Shown in pieces: positions 32,067-41,060 of a stretch of 47,182 nucleotides of DNA. Position 1 is the stretch's first letter; every line of letters begins with the position of its first letter. Both the position numbers and the translations under genes were made by a program. The DNA is from DASVTR01 sp033855775 (lineage in GTDB: Bacteria; Acidobacteriota; Blastocatellia; Pyrinomonadales; Pyrinomonadaceae). The DNA lies in assembly GCA_033855775.1 (NCBI GenBank), contig JAWVFT010000006.1, positions 1 to 47,182 on the forward strand, read 5' to 3'. Under the pieces are notes generated by a model. That model saw nothing but the letters and a program-made list of their open reading frames with translations, did not search any database and was not told the origin of the DNA.

Positions 32067-33503
32067 TTATTGCGCGGGGCGCGGAAAGCCGACGGGGCTG
32101 CGGTGGCCTTCACGGTCAACGGCGCGGACGCCGAAGAAGTAGTTGTCCTTAGACATGCCCTTCATCGTGTAGGCCGTCACGTTGCCGACAGGGCGTGAGT
32201 TCGTCCAGACGGGCGAGGTCGTGTCGCGCCAGACGATTTCATAGCCCGCGAGGTCAGGCTCCGTGTTCGCCGTCCACTTTAAATCCGTGTCGTTCGTCAA
32301 ACGAGCCGTGATGATGCCGACCGCCTTCGGCACGGCGGGAGCGCGTGCGAGGCTGGCGAGAGATGCCGCGTTGACGCGCGCCACCGAAGCTATGAAATTG
32401 TAGTCAACGAACTGCGGCAGGTCGCCGTACTGCACGCCGCCCTCTATGCGCACGTTCTGATGTTGATGATGATAATCTTCGTTCGGCTCCGTGAAGCGCA
32501 GCGCCGGAAAGCCGCGCTCCAAAAACGGAATGTGGTCGCCCCCGCGCAGGTAACGGTCGCGCCTGTAAACCATCATCACCTTCATCGCAGGCACGTACAC
32601 GCCGCCAGCCTCTTTGACGAAGCGCGCCAACTGCCGCGAAGCCGAATCGTTCTCGCCGCCCACACCGCGCCGCACACGCGCCTCCGCCTCGCTCTCGTTC
32701 GACGGCACGCCCTCCGCAAACACACGCAGCGTCGTCGGGTCGTGCACGCCGTTGCCGCCCGTCGAGTTGCCAACGATGTCGTTCGTGAACATCGCTTCGA
32801 TATTCAAAGACTGCTTCTTCGCTTCTTCTGCGAAATGGGTCGAGCCGAGCAAGCCCTGCTCCTCTCCCGCCACCGCCATGAAGATAATCGTCGCGTCAAA
32901 CTGATACTTAGACATCACGCGCGCCATCTCCAACACAGCCGCCACGCCCGAAGCGTCATCGTTTGCCCCCGGCGCGTCACACACGGCGTCCGTCGGGCTC
33001 GTGCACATCGAATCATAGTGGCCGCTGACGACGTAGAGCCTTTGCTCCGAAGCTGCCTGCGTTCCCTTCAGAGTTGCCACGACGTTCGTCAAAGTCGTCG
33101 GCTGCGGCACGCGCCCGCGCGGCGGCGGCTGCGCCTCCTGCAAGTAAGACTGCTTCTCCACAGTCATCCGCCCGCCAGCCTGCGACGCTATGCGGCCGAA
33201 CTCCGCGTACAACCAATCGCGCGCCGCTCCTATCCCGCGCCTCGGGTCGTCCTGCGCCGACAAAGTGTTGCGCGTCCCAAACGAAACCAGCGTCCGTATC
33301 GTCCGCTCTATGTTGCGCGCATCAATTAACGTCATCATCCGCGCAATCTCCGCGTCGCGCCCCGCGCCCGCCCGCTGCGCGCCCGCGCCCCCCGCGCCTC
33401 CCACACGCGCCCCGCGCCGCCCCTGCCCTTGCCCCACCAACCACACACCACTCACCAACGCCAACGCCAACACCAACACGCGGACAGCACGGAGCTTTTT
33501 CAT
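32067..33503 (-). CDS. M28 family zinc aminopeptidase
   Basis: A 478-residue exported peptidase. Signal LRAVRVLVLALALVSGVW. A Gly/Ala/Arg-rich stretch follows (residues 30-50). The metal-binding region has VSGHYDSMCTSP, APGANDDASGVAAVLEMARV and MAVAGEEQGLLGSTHFAEEA, which are the H, D and E ligands and catalytic glutamate of the family; a late His is in NEDYHHQHQN. Residues about 395-475 form a fibronectin-like domain (DLKWTANTEPDLAGYEIVWR). It is downstream of the sigma/anti-sigma pair with a repeat array between. Confidence 0.92.
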   Translation of the reverse strand: MKKLRAVRVLVLALALVSGVWLVGQGQGRRGARVGGAGGAGAQRAGAGRDAEIARMMTLIDARNIERTIRTLVSFGTRNTLSAQDDPRRGIGAARDWLYAEFGRIASQAGGRMTVEKQSYLQEAQPPPRGRVPQPTTLTNVVATLKGTQAASEQRLYVVSGHYDSMCTSPTDAVCDAPGANDDASGVAAVLEMARVMSKYQFDATIIFMAVAGEEQGLLGSTHFAEEAKKQSLNIEAMFTNDIVGNSTGGNGVHDPTTLRVFAEGVPSNESEAEARVRRGVGGENDSASRQLARFVKEAGGVYVPAMKVMMVYRRDRYLRGGDHIPFLERGFPALRFTEPNEDYHHQHQNVRIEGGVQYGDLPQFVDYNFIASVARVNAASLASLARAPAVPKAVGIITARLTNDTDLKWTANTEPDLAGYEIVWRDTTSPVWTNSRPVGNVTAYTMKGMSKDNYFFGVRAVDREGHRSPVGFPRPAQ

Positions 33504-33902
33504 CTCTCACTTAATCCCTTCTCGATTGTCGGAATGAAAAGTCTCTGAAGGAATACTAAAAAAAGTGACGAGTGACAAGTGACGAGTGACGAGCAAGAGG
33601 AAAAGCAGTGACAAGCGATGAGTGACGAGTGATGAGCAACAGCAAGAAGTGACGAGTGATAAGCAAGAGCAAGAAGGATGAGTCATGAACGATGAGTTAT
33701 GAATGATGAGTTATGAATGATGAGTTATGAATGATTAGCTATGAATGATGAGCAAGCTGCTGTTACGCGCCACTCATCACGCATAACTCATTACTCATCG
33801 CTCATCACTCATCACTTCTTGCTTGTCACTCGTCACTCATTACTCATCGCTTATTACTCATCACTGCTTTCTTCCTACTTGTCACTCGTCACTCGTTACT
33901 CG
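33504..33902. other. Intergenic, almost wholly heptamer repeat array
   Basis: About 400 bases between the M28 start and the anti-sigma stop. From 33559 it is period-7 units such as GTGACGA, ATGAGTG, TATGAAT on one side and their complements on the other. No gene is supported. Confidence 0.7.
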
Positions 33903-33907
33903 TCACT
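33559..33907. repeat. Longest heptamer inverted repeat
   Basis: Left arm 33559-33760 reads GTGACGAGTGACAAG, then GATGAGTTATGAAT three times; right arm 33765-33907 reads the complement (CACTCATCAC, CACTCGTCAC). The last unit supplies the anti-sigma gene stop (CAG TGA CGAG on the minus strand). Confidence 0.88.
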
Positions 33908-35276
33908 GTATTTTGTAGGCGCGGCTCTTCCAGACGATGATGACTGTGCCGCCGAGTTGGTCTGCGATGTTGCCGATGCCGGGTTCGTCTGCGATGAGGG
34001 CGCGGTATTGTTCCGAGCCGCGCCGGACGTTGACGGTAGCGCGCGAAGAGTTATATGCAGTGTCAACCCATGCGCCGCCGCGCTGGCGAAATTGTCGCCC
34101 GCCGACGCTGCGCGTCAACGTCTCCTCGCTGTCTTCCTTCTTGCTGCGCTCGTCCTTCGCCGCCGGGCCAGCCGTTGCGCCGCCGACGCTATCCCCGTTG
34201 CCCGGATTGCCACGCGACCGCCTGCTCTCAGTAGTGGAACGAGAGCCGCTCTGCGTCTTGTTCTCCGCTCCATCAAGGACGTAATTGTTATTCGTCGCGG
34301 TGGACGCGGGCGCGCTGGCTTTAGCCTTCGTCGCTGCCCCGGCAGGCTTCTGCGCGCTCTCTATTCGATAGGCCGACTCATCATTTCCCGCCGGAGCTTT
34401 CCTCGCCGTCGCTAAATCAACCACCGAAGACGAAGGAGAAGGAGGAGGAGGCGCAGGCATCTCCGTCTGCACATTCTTATCATCGTCGCGGCTCTGTTGC
34501 CTGCCGAACAGGACGCCGCTATCGACCGGCTGTTGAGCTATCGGCTCCGGCGCGCTCTTCGGCGCGGCGACGTTCGACTCCCCGGCTTTCTCCCGCATCA
34601 CAGTGGACTCTGCGGGCGCGTCCGCTTCACGCGAATTAGTTGCTTTCGCGTTGATATTCGCGTTCGCGGAGTTTCCTCCGAGCGGCGCGGCGGGGGCCGT
34701 CGTGTTGCTTGTCGCCGTCGTCGCCGCAGGGGATTGCTTATCAAACTGAACTTCCGGCGCCGCCGTCGTGTTGGCTTGCGGCCGCTCATTCTGCGCGACC
34801 AGATTATCGCCATCGCGCCGCCCGCGCAGCGCGACGAAGGCCACCAACATCACTGCCATCAAAGCGATTGCCGGAACAGCGTAACGCAGGATCGGCGGAG
34901 CAAAGAGCGTCGCCAGCCACTCGCGCCATGAACGCGAAGTCGAAGCCTTGACGACTGCCGTCGCAGGCGTCGCGCTCGATGTCTCTGCGACGCTGGCCGC
35001 GAGCGTGAGCTTAGTGACCAGCCCGCGACACTCATCGCAATCGGCAAGATGAGCAAAGTAGCGAGAGCGCGAGCCATCAGGCAACGCGCCTTCCGCGTAA
35101 GCGTTCATCTCGTCTGCATCCAGATGCGCGCCGCCCGCGCTCGTTCGCGCAGCATCCTTCGTCTCGCCGCTCGCGCGCCGCGCCTTCGTCTCCGCCGTCG
35201 CAGACGCAGATGCAGCCCTGCGCCGCGCATGGCGACGAAGCAGGCCGTCTATTTCCGTGTCCGATTCAAACTTCAT
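33903..35276 (-). CDS. Anti-sigma factor with zinc-finger-like domain
   Basis: A 457-residue membrane protein. The N-terminal part has a zf-HC2-type site, HLDADEMNAYAEG ... HLADCDECRGLVTKL, as in ZAS anti-sigma factors. One membrane segment, RYAVPAIALMAVMLVAFVAL, at about residues 135-155 crosses the inner membrane; the long outside part is low-complexity (Ala, Ser, Asn, Lys). The gene is 100 bases after the sigma factor gene on the same strand. It would bind the sigma factor and release it on a surface signal. Confidence 0.82.
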   Translation of the reverse strand: MKFESDTEIDGLLRRHARRRAASASATAETKARRASGETKDAARTSAGGAHLDADEMNAYAEGALPDGSRSRYFAHLADCDECRGLVTKLTLAASVAETSSATPATAVVKASTSRSWREWLATLFAPPILRYAVPAIALMAVMLVAFVALRGRRDGDNLVAQNERPQANTTAAPEVQFDKQSPAATTATSNTTAPAAPLGGNSANANINAKATNSREADAPAESTVMREKAGESNVAAPKSAPEPIAQQPVDSGVLFGRQQSRDDDKNVQTEMPAPPPPSPSSSVVDLATARKAPAGNDESAYRIESAQKPAGAATKAKASAPASTATNNNYVLDGAENKTQSGSRSTTESRRSRGNPGNGDSVGGATAGPAAKDERSKKEDSEETLTRSVGGRQFRQRGGAWVDTAYNSSRATVNVRRGSEQYRALIADEPGIGNIADQLGGTVIIVWKSRAYKIQ

Positions 35277-35376
35277 TGATTAAACCCGATGGCTCTTCCT
35301 GCCGAAGACAACCAGCTTAAGAACGTTGCTCGCCCCCTTCGCTTGCGGCCTCCGCGAGCGACCCTGTTTCGATAAT

Positions 35377-36336
35377 CTATTCACCCTGCGGCGGTCGCTT
35401 CTCGACCGCGCCCGCGTCCGTCGTCAACATCAACTCAAGGTCCGAGTCCAGATGCGCCGCCGCTTCGCTGAGCGAGCGCGCCGTCTCGCCTTGCGTCCAG
35501 CCATGCTCCTTAATCAAAATCGCCTCGACACGTCGCCGCACTTCCGCATGCACGCGCGTCAAACGACGGCTCGCCGTCGCTTCATGAACGCCGAGCATCG
35601 CTCCCGCCTCGCGCAGCCGCAGCCCGTCAAAATAGTAGAGCTTCACGAGCAAGCGGTCTTCCGCCTCAAGCTCCGCGAGAGCAAGGGCCAGCGCGTCCTC
35701 AACATCACGCGCCGCGCGATTCTCCGCCAGCGCGTGTTCCGGGTCCGGGGCCATCGAAGTGACTCCGCCGAAGGCTTCGTCCGCATGCTGCGGGTCGCGC
35801 GCCAGACGGTCAAAGTCCGCGTCCTCTTCCGTCTGCACCAGCCGCGCGCTCTTGCGATGCTGGTCAATCGCCAACTGCCCTACGACCGCGCGCAGCCAGC
35901 CGCCCAGACTGCCGCGTCCCGAATAGTAAGCAATCTTGCCCGCCGGTCTGCCGTCGTCGCGCACGCGCAGGCCATGCAGTTCGGCCCAGATGGACTGCGC
36001 CAAATCTTCCGCCGCGTCTTCGTTCGGAGCCGCCTGCCTCGCAGCCGAACGAACCGTCGCCCCGAAGCGTTCGACCAAATCGCTCCAGGCCGTCTGGTCG
36101 CCGCGCTCGCACGCTACAATCAAACACAAATCATCCGCATGCAGCGCGTCCACAAATTCGTTGACGGCTGAAGCCGTCGCCTCCGGCTCAGCCGTCAACA
36201 GGTACTTCTGCAACGCTGCGCCCACGCGCGGCACAAGCGCGGCGGTCGTCAGCGAGCGCGCTTCCGCTGCGCGCGACAGTAGACGAGCCGCGCCTTCGAC
36301 AATCAGCTTTTCCGTTTGTAAGTTTCTTTGGCTCAC
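35377..36336 (-). CDS. ECF-type RNA polymerase sigma factor
   Basis: A 319-residue protein, longer than the usual 180-200. Residues about 75-165 are region 2: LCLIVACERGDQTAWSDLVE, PNEDAAEDLAQSIWAELHG, and residues about 200-275 region 4: LVKLYYFDGLRLREAGAMLG, VHEATASRRLTRVHAEVRRR. The N-terminal 75 residues (a helical cap with LLSRAAEARS) and the 45-residue C-terminal tail are extra. It is likely controlled by the downstream anti-sigma factor. Its own promoter is not visible. Confidence 0.88.
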   Translation of the reverse strand: MSQRNLQTEKLIVEGAARLLSRAAEARSLTTAALVPRVGAALQKYLLTAEPEATASAVNEFVDALHADDLCLIVACERGDQTAWSDLVERFGATVRSAARQAAPNEDAAEDLAQSIWAELHGLRVRDDGRPAGKIAYYSGRGSLGGWLRAVVGQLAIDQHRKSARLVQTEEDADFDRLARDPQHADEAFGGVTSMAPDPEHALAENRAARDVEDALALALAELEAEDRLLVKLYYFDGLRLREAGAMLGVHEATASRRLTRVHAEVRRRVEAILIKEHGWTQGETARSLSEAAAHLDSDLELMLTTDAGAVEKRPPQGE

Positions 36337-36725
36337 GGGGCTTCAAGTTGTTACCCGCTCGGTTGCATCCTATGCTATCACGAACCGGCCTCATTCCGGT
36401 TGGCTTAACTTTAACCGAAAGCTCCGGCGCGCTCGCGGCCGGACACAGCCACGCTTCCGTCGCCGGAAGCCGAGCGCGGCCAACCCGCTCGCGCCGCGCC
36501 GCAGCGTCCCCGCTTAGATGTTGAAGTGATGTTGAAGTATGGACGCGGGATGATGTAGGATGCAGGAAAAATAACGACTTTAACTCATCGTCATTCTGAG
36601 CTTACGTTTGACAACGGGCGGTTTGGAAAGGGCTCTCGGAATGACAACTCGTTCACCGCTCATCGCATCTTATTCAGGCCCTTAACGTTCAAACAGGGCT
36701 TGATATTCATTGGAGGGATTGCTCA
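36337..36725. other. Divergent intergenic region
   Basis: 389 bases between the divergent sigma factor and TPR genes. It holds a short inverted repeat about 36591-36645 (GTCATTCTGAG ... CTCGGAATGAC), a common kind of scattered repeat, and two copies of TGATGTTGAAGT near 36525. No gene or good promoter is seen. Confidence 0.5.
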
Positions 36726-38015
36726 ATGTATCGCAAACATTTTTTCTTCTCGCTGGCAATCGTCGCCATGCTGCTCGTCGGCAGCCTTGCCGCTTCCGCG
36801 CAGACCGGACAGCTTCGCGGCCATGTTTTGATGGTCGGCTCTGACGGGAAAGAAGTCCCGGCGGCTGGCGCCATCATTGATGTCTATCGCGTTGACGTGG
36901 CCGGCAAGTACAACACCAAGACCGATAAGAAAGGCAACTTCGTCTTCGCCGGACTCCCCTTCACCGGCGACTACGTGATTGCCGCCAGCGCTCCGAACGC
37001 GCGCCCCGATGCCCTCTCAGGCGTCAAGGCCGGGCGCGAGATTGACTTTAAACTGACCCTTCAAGCCGGTGACGGCAGGCGTTTGACCGAAGCCGAAGCG
37101 AAGTCAATGGGCGGAAGCAGCGCGCCCGCAGGCGGCGGCAGCGCGCCAAGCGAAAGCGCCGAAGACCGCAAGAAGCGCGAAGAACTGATAGCCAAGAACG
37201 AAGAGATTAAAGCCGAGAACTCCAAGATTGAAGCCGCCAACGCCACCGTCACGCGCACGGCCAAGGCCGGCAACGACGAGTTGGCCTTGAAGCATTACGA
37301 CCAGGCCATCGCTCTCTACGATGAAGGGCTGGCGGCTGACCCGACGCACCCCGGCGCGCCCGTCCTCTTAACCAATAAGACCATCGCCCTGACCAATCGC
37401 GGCGTTGACCGCTTCAACGAAGCGACCAAGGCTAACAACGCCGCTGCCCTCGACTCCGCCAGACAAGATTGGCGCGCGGCGGTTGAGAGCGGCAATAAAG
37501 CCGTCGAATTGATGAAAGCGCAGCCCGTTCCAACTGACCCGGCTGCCCTCCAAAGATACAACACCAGCAAATACCTAGCCCTCAGCGTTCGCGCCGAAGC
37601 ATATCGCTTGTTCGTCCCCAAGGTCGACCAGGCGCAGGCCGACGCCGGTTGGACTGCTTATCAGGAATACATTGCGGTGGAAACAGACCCCGATAAAAAG
37701 CTGAAGGCAGCACTCAAGGCCGCGAATATGCTGCTTGATGCAGGCGCCTCGGACAAGGCTTTGGCGGCTTTCCAGAAGGTCCTGGAAGGCAATCCAGATA
37801 ATATCGACGCGACCCTCGGCGCGGGCCTGTCGCTCTTCCAATCGGGCGACAAGGCCAAGTTTCAGGAGGCCGCCAATTATTTGCAACGCTTTGTGGACAA
37901 GGCTCCAGATGGGCATCCGCTCAAGGCGTCCGCGAAAGAATCACTGGAATACCTGAAAAGTCAGGAAAACATTAAGCCGGAGAAGCCTGCCAGCGGCGGT
38001 CGCCGCCGGGGCTAA
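36726..38015 (+). CDS. Secreted TPR protein with regulatory-like N-domain
   Basis: A 429-residue exported protein: signal peptide (FFFSLAIVAMLLVGSLAASA), then a carboxypeptidase-regulatory-like beta domain (residues 25-115, GQLRGHVLMVGSDGKEVPA, GNFVFAGLPFTGDYVIAAS), a Ser/Gly/Lys linker (about 130-150), a coiled coil (EELIAKNEEIKAENSKIEAA), and TPR units from about 180 onward (HYDQAIALYDEGLAADPTHP, ALAAFQKVLEGNPDNIDATL). It ends with GGRRRG. It probably works as a scaffold in the periplasm. A strong terminator follows; it is the gene before the pil operon. Confidence 0.82.
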   Translation: MYRKHFFFSLAIVAMLLVGSLAASAQTGQLRGHVLMVGSDGKEVPAAGAIIDVYRVDVAGKYNTKTDKKGNFVFAGLPFTGDYVIAASAPNARPDALSGVKAGREIDFKLTLQAGDGRRLTEAEAKSMGGSSAPAGGGSAPSESAEDRKKREELIAKNEEIKAENSKIEAANATVTRTAKAGNDELALKHYDQAIALYDEGLAADPTHPGAPVLLTNKTIALTNRGVDRFNEATKANNAAALDSARQDWRAAVESGNKAVELMKAQPVPTDPAALQRYNTSKYLALSVRAEAYRLFVPKVDQAQADAGWTAYQEYIAVETDPDKKLKAALKAANMLLDAGASDKALAAFQKVLEGNPDNIDATLGAGLSLFQSGDKAKFQEAANYLQRFVDKAPDGHPLKASAKESLEYLKSQENIKPEKPASGGRRRG

Positions 38016-38041
38016 TCGCTCAAACCCGCGACTTCTGAATC

Positions 38042-38080
38042 AAAGGCCGTGCTCAACAGACGAACTGAGCACGGCCTTTT
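38042..38080 (+). terminator. Terminator of the TPR gene
   Basis: Perfect 11-bp stem GGCCGTGCTCA (38045-38055) and TGAGCACGGCC (38066-38076) with TTTT after. Confidence 0.9.
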
Positions 38081-38110
38081 CGTGTCAACCTGACCGAGTA
38101 AATTATCATC

Positions 38111-38140
38111 TTGACATCCAGTTAAGTTAAACGATAGTAT
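38111..38140 (+). promoter_or_regulatory. Promoter of the pil operon
   Basis: TTGACA (38111-38116), 18-base spacer, TAGTAT (38135-38140). It is just after the TPR terminator and 134 bases before pilB. Confidence 0.7.
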
Positions 38141-38273
38141 GCCAAGTGCAACGATGCTCAACATCGTTTGCCCTATCGGTCCTGAGTCTCTTTTGTGCGG
38201 GCCACTCTTAGGTCATCTGCCGTCAAACCCTTCCTCATTGAAATGTTTCGTAGCTAAATGGAACTACTGAACG

Positions 38274-40109
38274 ATGTCAGCCAAACTAGGCGAAATTCTC
38301 GTCCGTGAAAACCTACTGACTCCGCAGCAACTGCGCGAAGCCCTCGACTACCAGCGCGAGCATGGTGGGCGGCTAGGGTTTAACCTCGTCAAGTTGGGGC
38401 TTGTCTCCGACGACACAATCACGACGGTTCTCTCCCGGCAGTACGGCGTTCCGTCCGTCAATCTCGAACTGTTCGACATTGAAGACATGGTGATTCGCCT
38501 GATTCCGCAGGAAGTGGCGCAGAAGTATTTCGTGCTGCCGTTGTCGCGCGTCGGGGCGACGCTGACGCTGGCGATGGTTGACCCGACCAACGTCTTTGCG
38601 ATGGACGACATAAAGTTTATGACGGGACTCAATATCGAACCCGTCGTCGTCTCGGAAGCGAGCGTGCAGGAAGCGATCACGAAGTACTACCAGATTTCCC
38701 GCGAGATTGAGTTGGCGGCGGAAGCCGAGGTCGTCGTCGAAGGGATGAACGGCAACGGCAAGGGCTACCACGGCAACGGCAATGGTCATGGCAACGGGCA
38801 CAACAGCATTACGAATGCCGATCTGGTTTCGCTTGGGGCCTTCGATTTCAATCATGCGGATGCCGCTGCCGACAATCTGGAAGTCATCGAAGATAACGAG
38901 GAGATAGACCTTTCCAGTTTGGCGCGGATGAGCGAGGACGCGCCGGTCGTGCGGCTCGTCAACGTGCTGATGGTCGACGCCCTGCGGCGCGGGGCTTCCG
39001 ACATTCACATCGAGCCTTACGAGAAAGAGTTGCGTATCCGCTTCCGCATTGACGGCGTGCTCTACGACATCATGCACCCGCCTTTGAAGATGCGCGACGC
39101 GCTTATCTCGCGTCTCAAGATTATGTCCAAGCTGGACATCTCCGAGAAGCGTCTGCCGCAGGACGGGCGCATTAAAATCAAGGTCAAGGTCGAAGCGCGC
39201 TCGCGCGAGTTAGACTTTCGCGTCTCGACGCTGCCGACGCTCTTCGGCGAAAAAGTCGTGCTGCGCCTGCTCGACAAAGAGAACCTGATGCTCGACATGA
39301 CGAAGCTCGGTTTCGAGCCTGAATCGCTCGTCAAGTTTCAGCGCAACATCTCGCGCCCCTACGGCATGGTTCTCGTCACAGGGCCGACCGGCTCCGGCAA
39401 GACCAACACGCTCTACTCCGCGCTGCAATCCCTGAACACGACCGAAACCAACATCATGACGGCTGAAGACCCGGTTGAGTTTAATCTCGCGGGCATCAAT
39501 CAGGTGCAGATGAAGGAACAGATCGGTCTGAACTTCGCAGCCGCTTTGCGCTCCTTCCTGCGTCAAGATCCGAACATCATCCTCGTCGGCGAAGTCCGCG
39601 ACTTTGAGACAGCCGAAATCGCCATCAAGGCCGCGCTCACGGGCCACCTCGTCCTCTCCACTCTGCACACCAACGACGCGCCCTCCACCATCTCGCGTCT
39701 GATGAACATGGGCATCGAGCCTTTTCTGGTCGCCACTTCGGTGAACCTCATTCAAGCGCAGCGACTCATTCGTCGCGTTTGTAAAGACTGTAAAGAAGAG
39801 CAGCAGATGCCGCCGGAGGCTCTGCTGGAAGTCGGCTTCACCAACGAAGACGCGCACCACATGAAGACCTACAAGGGTCGGGGCTGCACGACCTGCAATA
39901 ACACCGGCTACAAAGGACGGGTCGGGCTTTACGAAGTAATGGAAGTGACGGACGACATACGCGAGTTGATTCTCATCGGAGCTTCGTCTTTGGAACTACG
40001 CAAGAAGGCGATTGACGACGGCATGATTACGCTGCGCGAGTCGGGTCTGCAAAAGGTACGAAACGGAATCACCACCATCGAAGAAGTCGTGCGGGAGACG
40101 GTGGCCTAG
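38274..40109 (+). CDS. pilB: Type IV pilus assembly ATPase
   Basis: A 611-residue ATPase that extends the pilus. N-domain (residues 5-155, GEILVRENLLTPQQLREALD, QYGVPSVNL), then an Asn/Gly/His linker near residues 160-180, and the RecA-like core: Walker A GPTGSGKTN near residue 370, Asp box EDPVEFNLAGINQVQMKE, Walker B ILVGEVRDFETAEIA, His box LHTNDAPSTISRL. A four-cysteine zinc knuckle is at CKDCKEEQ and CTTCNNTG (about 503-540). It is first in an operon with pilT and pilC; a small secreted protein is between each pair. Confidence 0.96.
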   Translation: MSAKLGEILVRENLLTPQQLREALDYQREHGGRLGFNLVKLGLVSDDTITTVLSRQYGVPSVNLELFDIEDMVIRLIPQEVAQKYFVLPLSRVGATLTLAMVDPTNVFAMDDIKFMTGLNIEPVVVSEASVQEAITKYYQISREIELAAEAEVVVEGMNGNGKGYHGNGNGHGNGHNSITNADLVSLGAFDFNHADAAADNLEVIEDNEEIDLSSLARMSEDAPVVRLVNVLMVDALRRGASDIHIEPYEKELRIRFRIDGVLYDIMHPPLKMRDALISRLKIMSKLDISEKRLPQDGRIKIKVKVEARSRELDFRVSTLPTLFGEKVVLRLLDKENLMLDMTKLGFEPESLVKFQRNISRPYGMVLVTGPTGSGKTNTLYSALQSLNTTETNIMTAEDPVEFNLAGINQVQMKEQIGLNFAAALRSFLRQDPNIILVGEVRDFETAEIAIKAALTGHLVLSTLHTNDAPSTISRLMNMGIEPFLVATSVNLIQAQRLIRRVCKDCKEEQQMPPEALLEVGFTNEDAHHMKTYKGRGCTTCNNTGYKGRVGLYEVMEVTDDIRELILIGASSLELRKKAIDDGMITLRESGLQKVRNGITTIEEVVRETVA

Positions 40110-40127
40110 AGGAGCAAGGATAAATTT

Positions 40128-40946
40128 ATGCGTCGCGTTTCCGCTTTAGTGTTGGCTATCATGATTTCAATCGCCGGCTTGCTGCCCTTCGTCGAATCGT
40201 CGGCGCACCGCAACAACCGGCCTGCCGCGAGCCGCCGTCATCGTGGCCATCGCCATTCGCGCGCATGGTGGCGACGCTATCGCACGCGCGTCAAGCGCCA
40301 GCGCGAGAATGTGGCTCGCCGCCGCGCGCTGGCCGAACAGCGCGGCCATAACGTCAACCTGCCCGCCGCGGACATCGAGCGGCCCGTGCTGACGACAGGC
40401 GCGAGCGTCGCGGATAGTCGCGCCAACGATTCGCGCGGCTCCGTCAATCTCTTGCAGCCTGAACGCAGAAGCACGACGCCCGTCGTCGCTAACGGCCAGA
40501 CGCAGTTTCGGCTCTACGCGCAGAATGGACAGTCGGTTGGCCAGGCGTCGTTGTCGGCGGTCGCAGGTGTCAGCCCCGTCAACGTGGCTGTGATGAACGC
40601 GCGGACGCAGCGTCGTCAACTCGCCGGAGTGCCGTTCGCGGACTTGCGTCGTCAGGTTATCGAAAAGATGATTGCGGGCAACGGGTGGGTCATCAACGAC
40701 ATGGAACGCGAGATTAATGGCCGCCGTGTTTTCGTCGTCGTGGCGCAGACCGCCGCTTCGAGCGATGGCCGTGCGAAGGCCGAGATATGGAACTTTTACT
40801 TCACGGAGATTGATGGCCGCATCTACAGTCTGGCCTCCCACGCGCCCGTCGAGGTAACGGAGCAGATGGCCGCCGAAGCGGAAAAGGTGGTCGCCACTTT
40901 GCCGACGAACAATCGCTCGGCCATCGCGGAGACAGCCCCTCGTTAA
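40128..40946 (+). CDS. Secreted protein in the pil operon (pilB-pilT interval)
   Basis: A 272-residue exported protein, family not recognised. Signal MRRVSALVLAIMISIAGLLP. The mature N-terminus is strikingly basic (RHRGHRHSRAWWRRYRTRVK), a stretch of Arg and His likely to bind acidic ligands such as DNA or membrane; then a Ser/Thr linker, and a C-terminal folded domain (GWVINDMEREINGRRVFVVV, AEIWNFYFTEIDGRIYSLAS). It is 18 bases after pilB, so co-transcribed. The C-terminal domain has a cousin in the next small gene, at 42382. Confidence 0.8.
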   Translation: MRRVSALVLAIMISIAGLLPFVESSAHRNNRPAASRRHRGHRHSRAWWRRYRTRVKRQRENVARRRALAEQRGHNVNLPAADIERPVLTTGASVADSRANDSRGSVNLLQPERRSTTPVVANGQTQFRLYAQNGQSVGQASLSAVAGVSPVNVAVMNARTQRRQLAGVPFADLRRQVIEKMIAGNGWVINDMEREINGRRVFVVVAQTAASSDGRAKAEIWNFYFTEIDGRIYSLASHAPVEVTEQMAAEAEKVVATLPTNNRSAIAETAPR

Positions 40947-41060
40947 ACTTCCGCCTTCACGGAAACGCTCAAACACACGTCTGTAAGACGCGCGCGAACC
41001 GAAGAGCGATACGCAGAGTTCGCGGCGTCTGGACTCCCCGGAGAAGAGAGAACAGCCCCA

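Noticed and set aside
33559..33907. Heptamer array as a CRISPR array
   Set aside because: Period is seven with complementary arms; there are no unique spacers.
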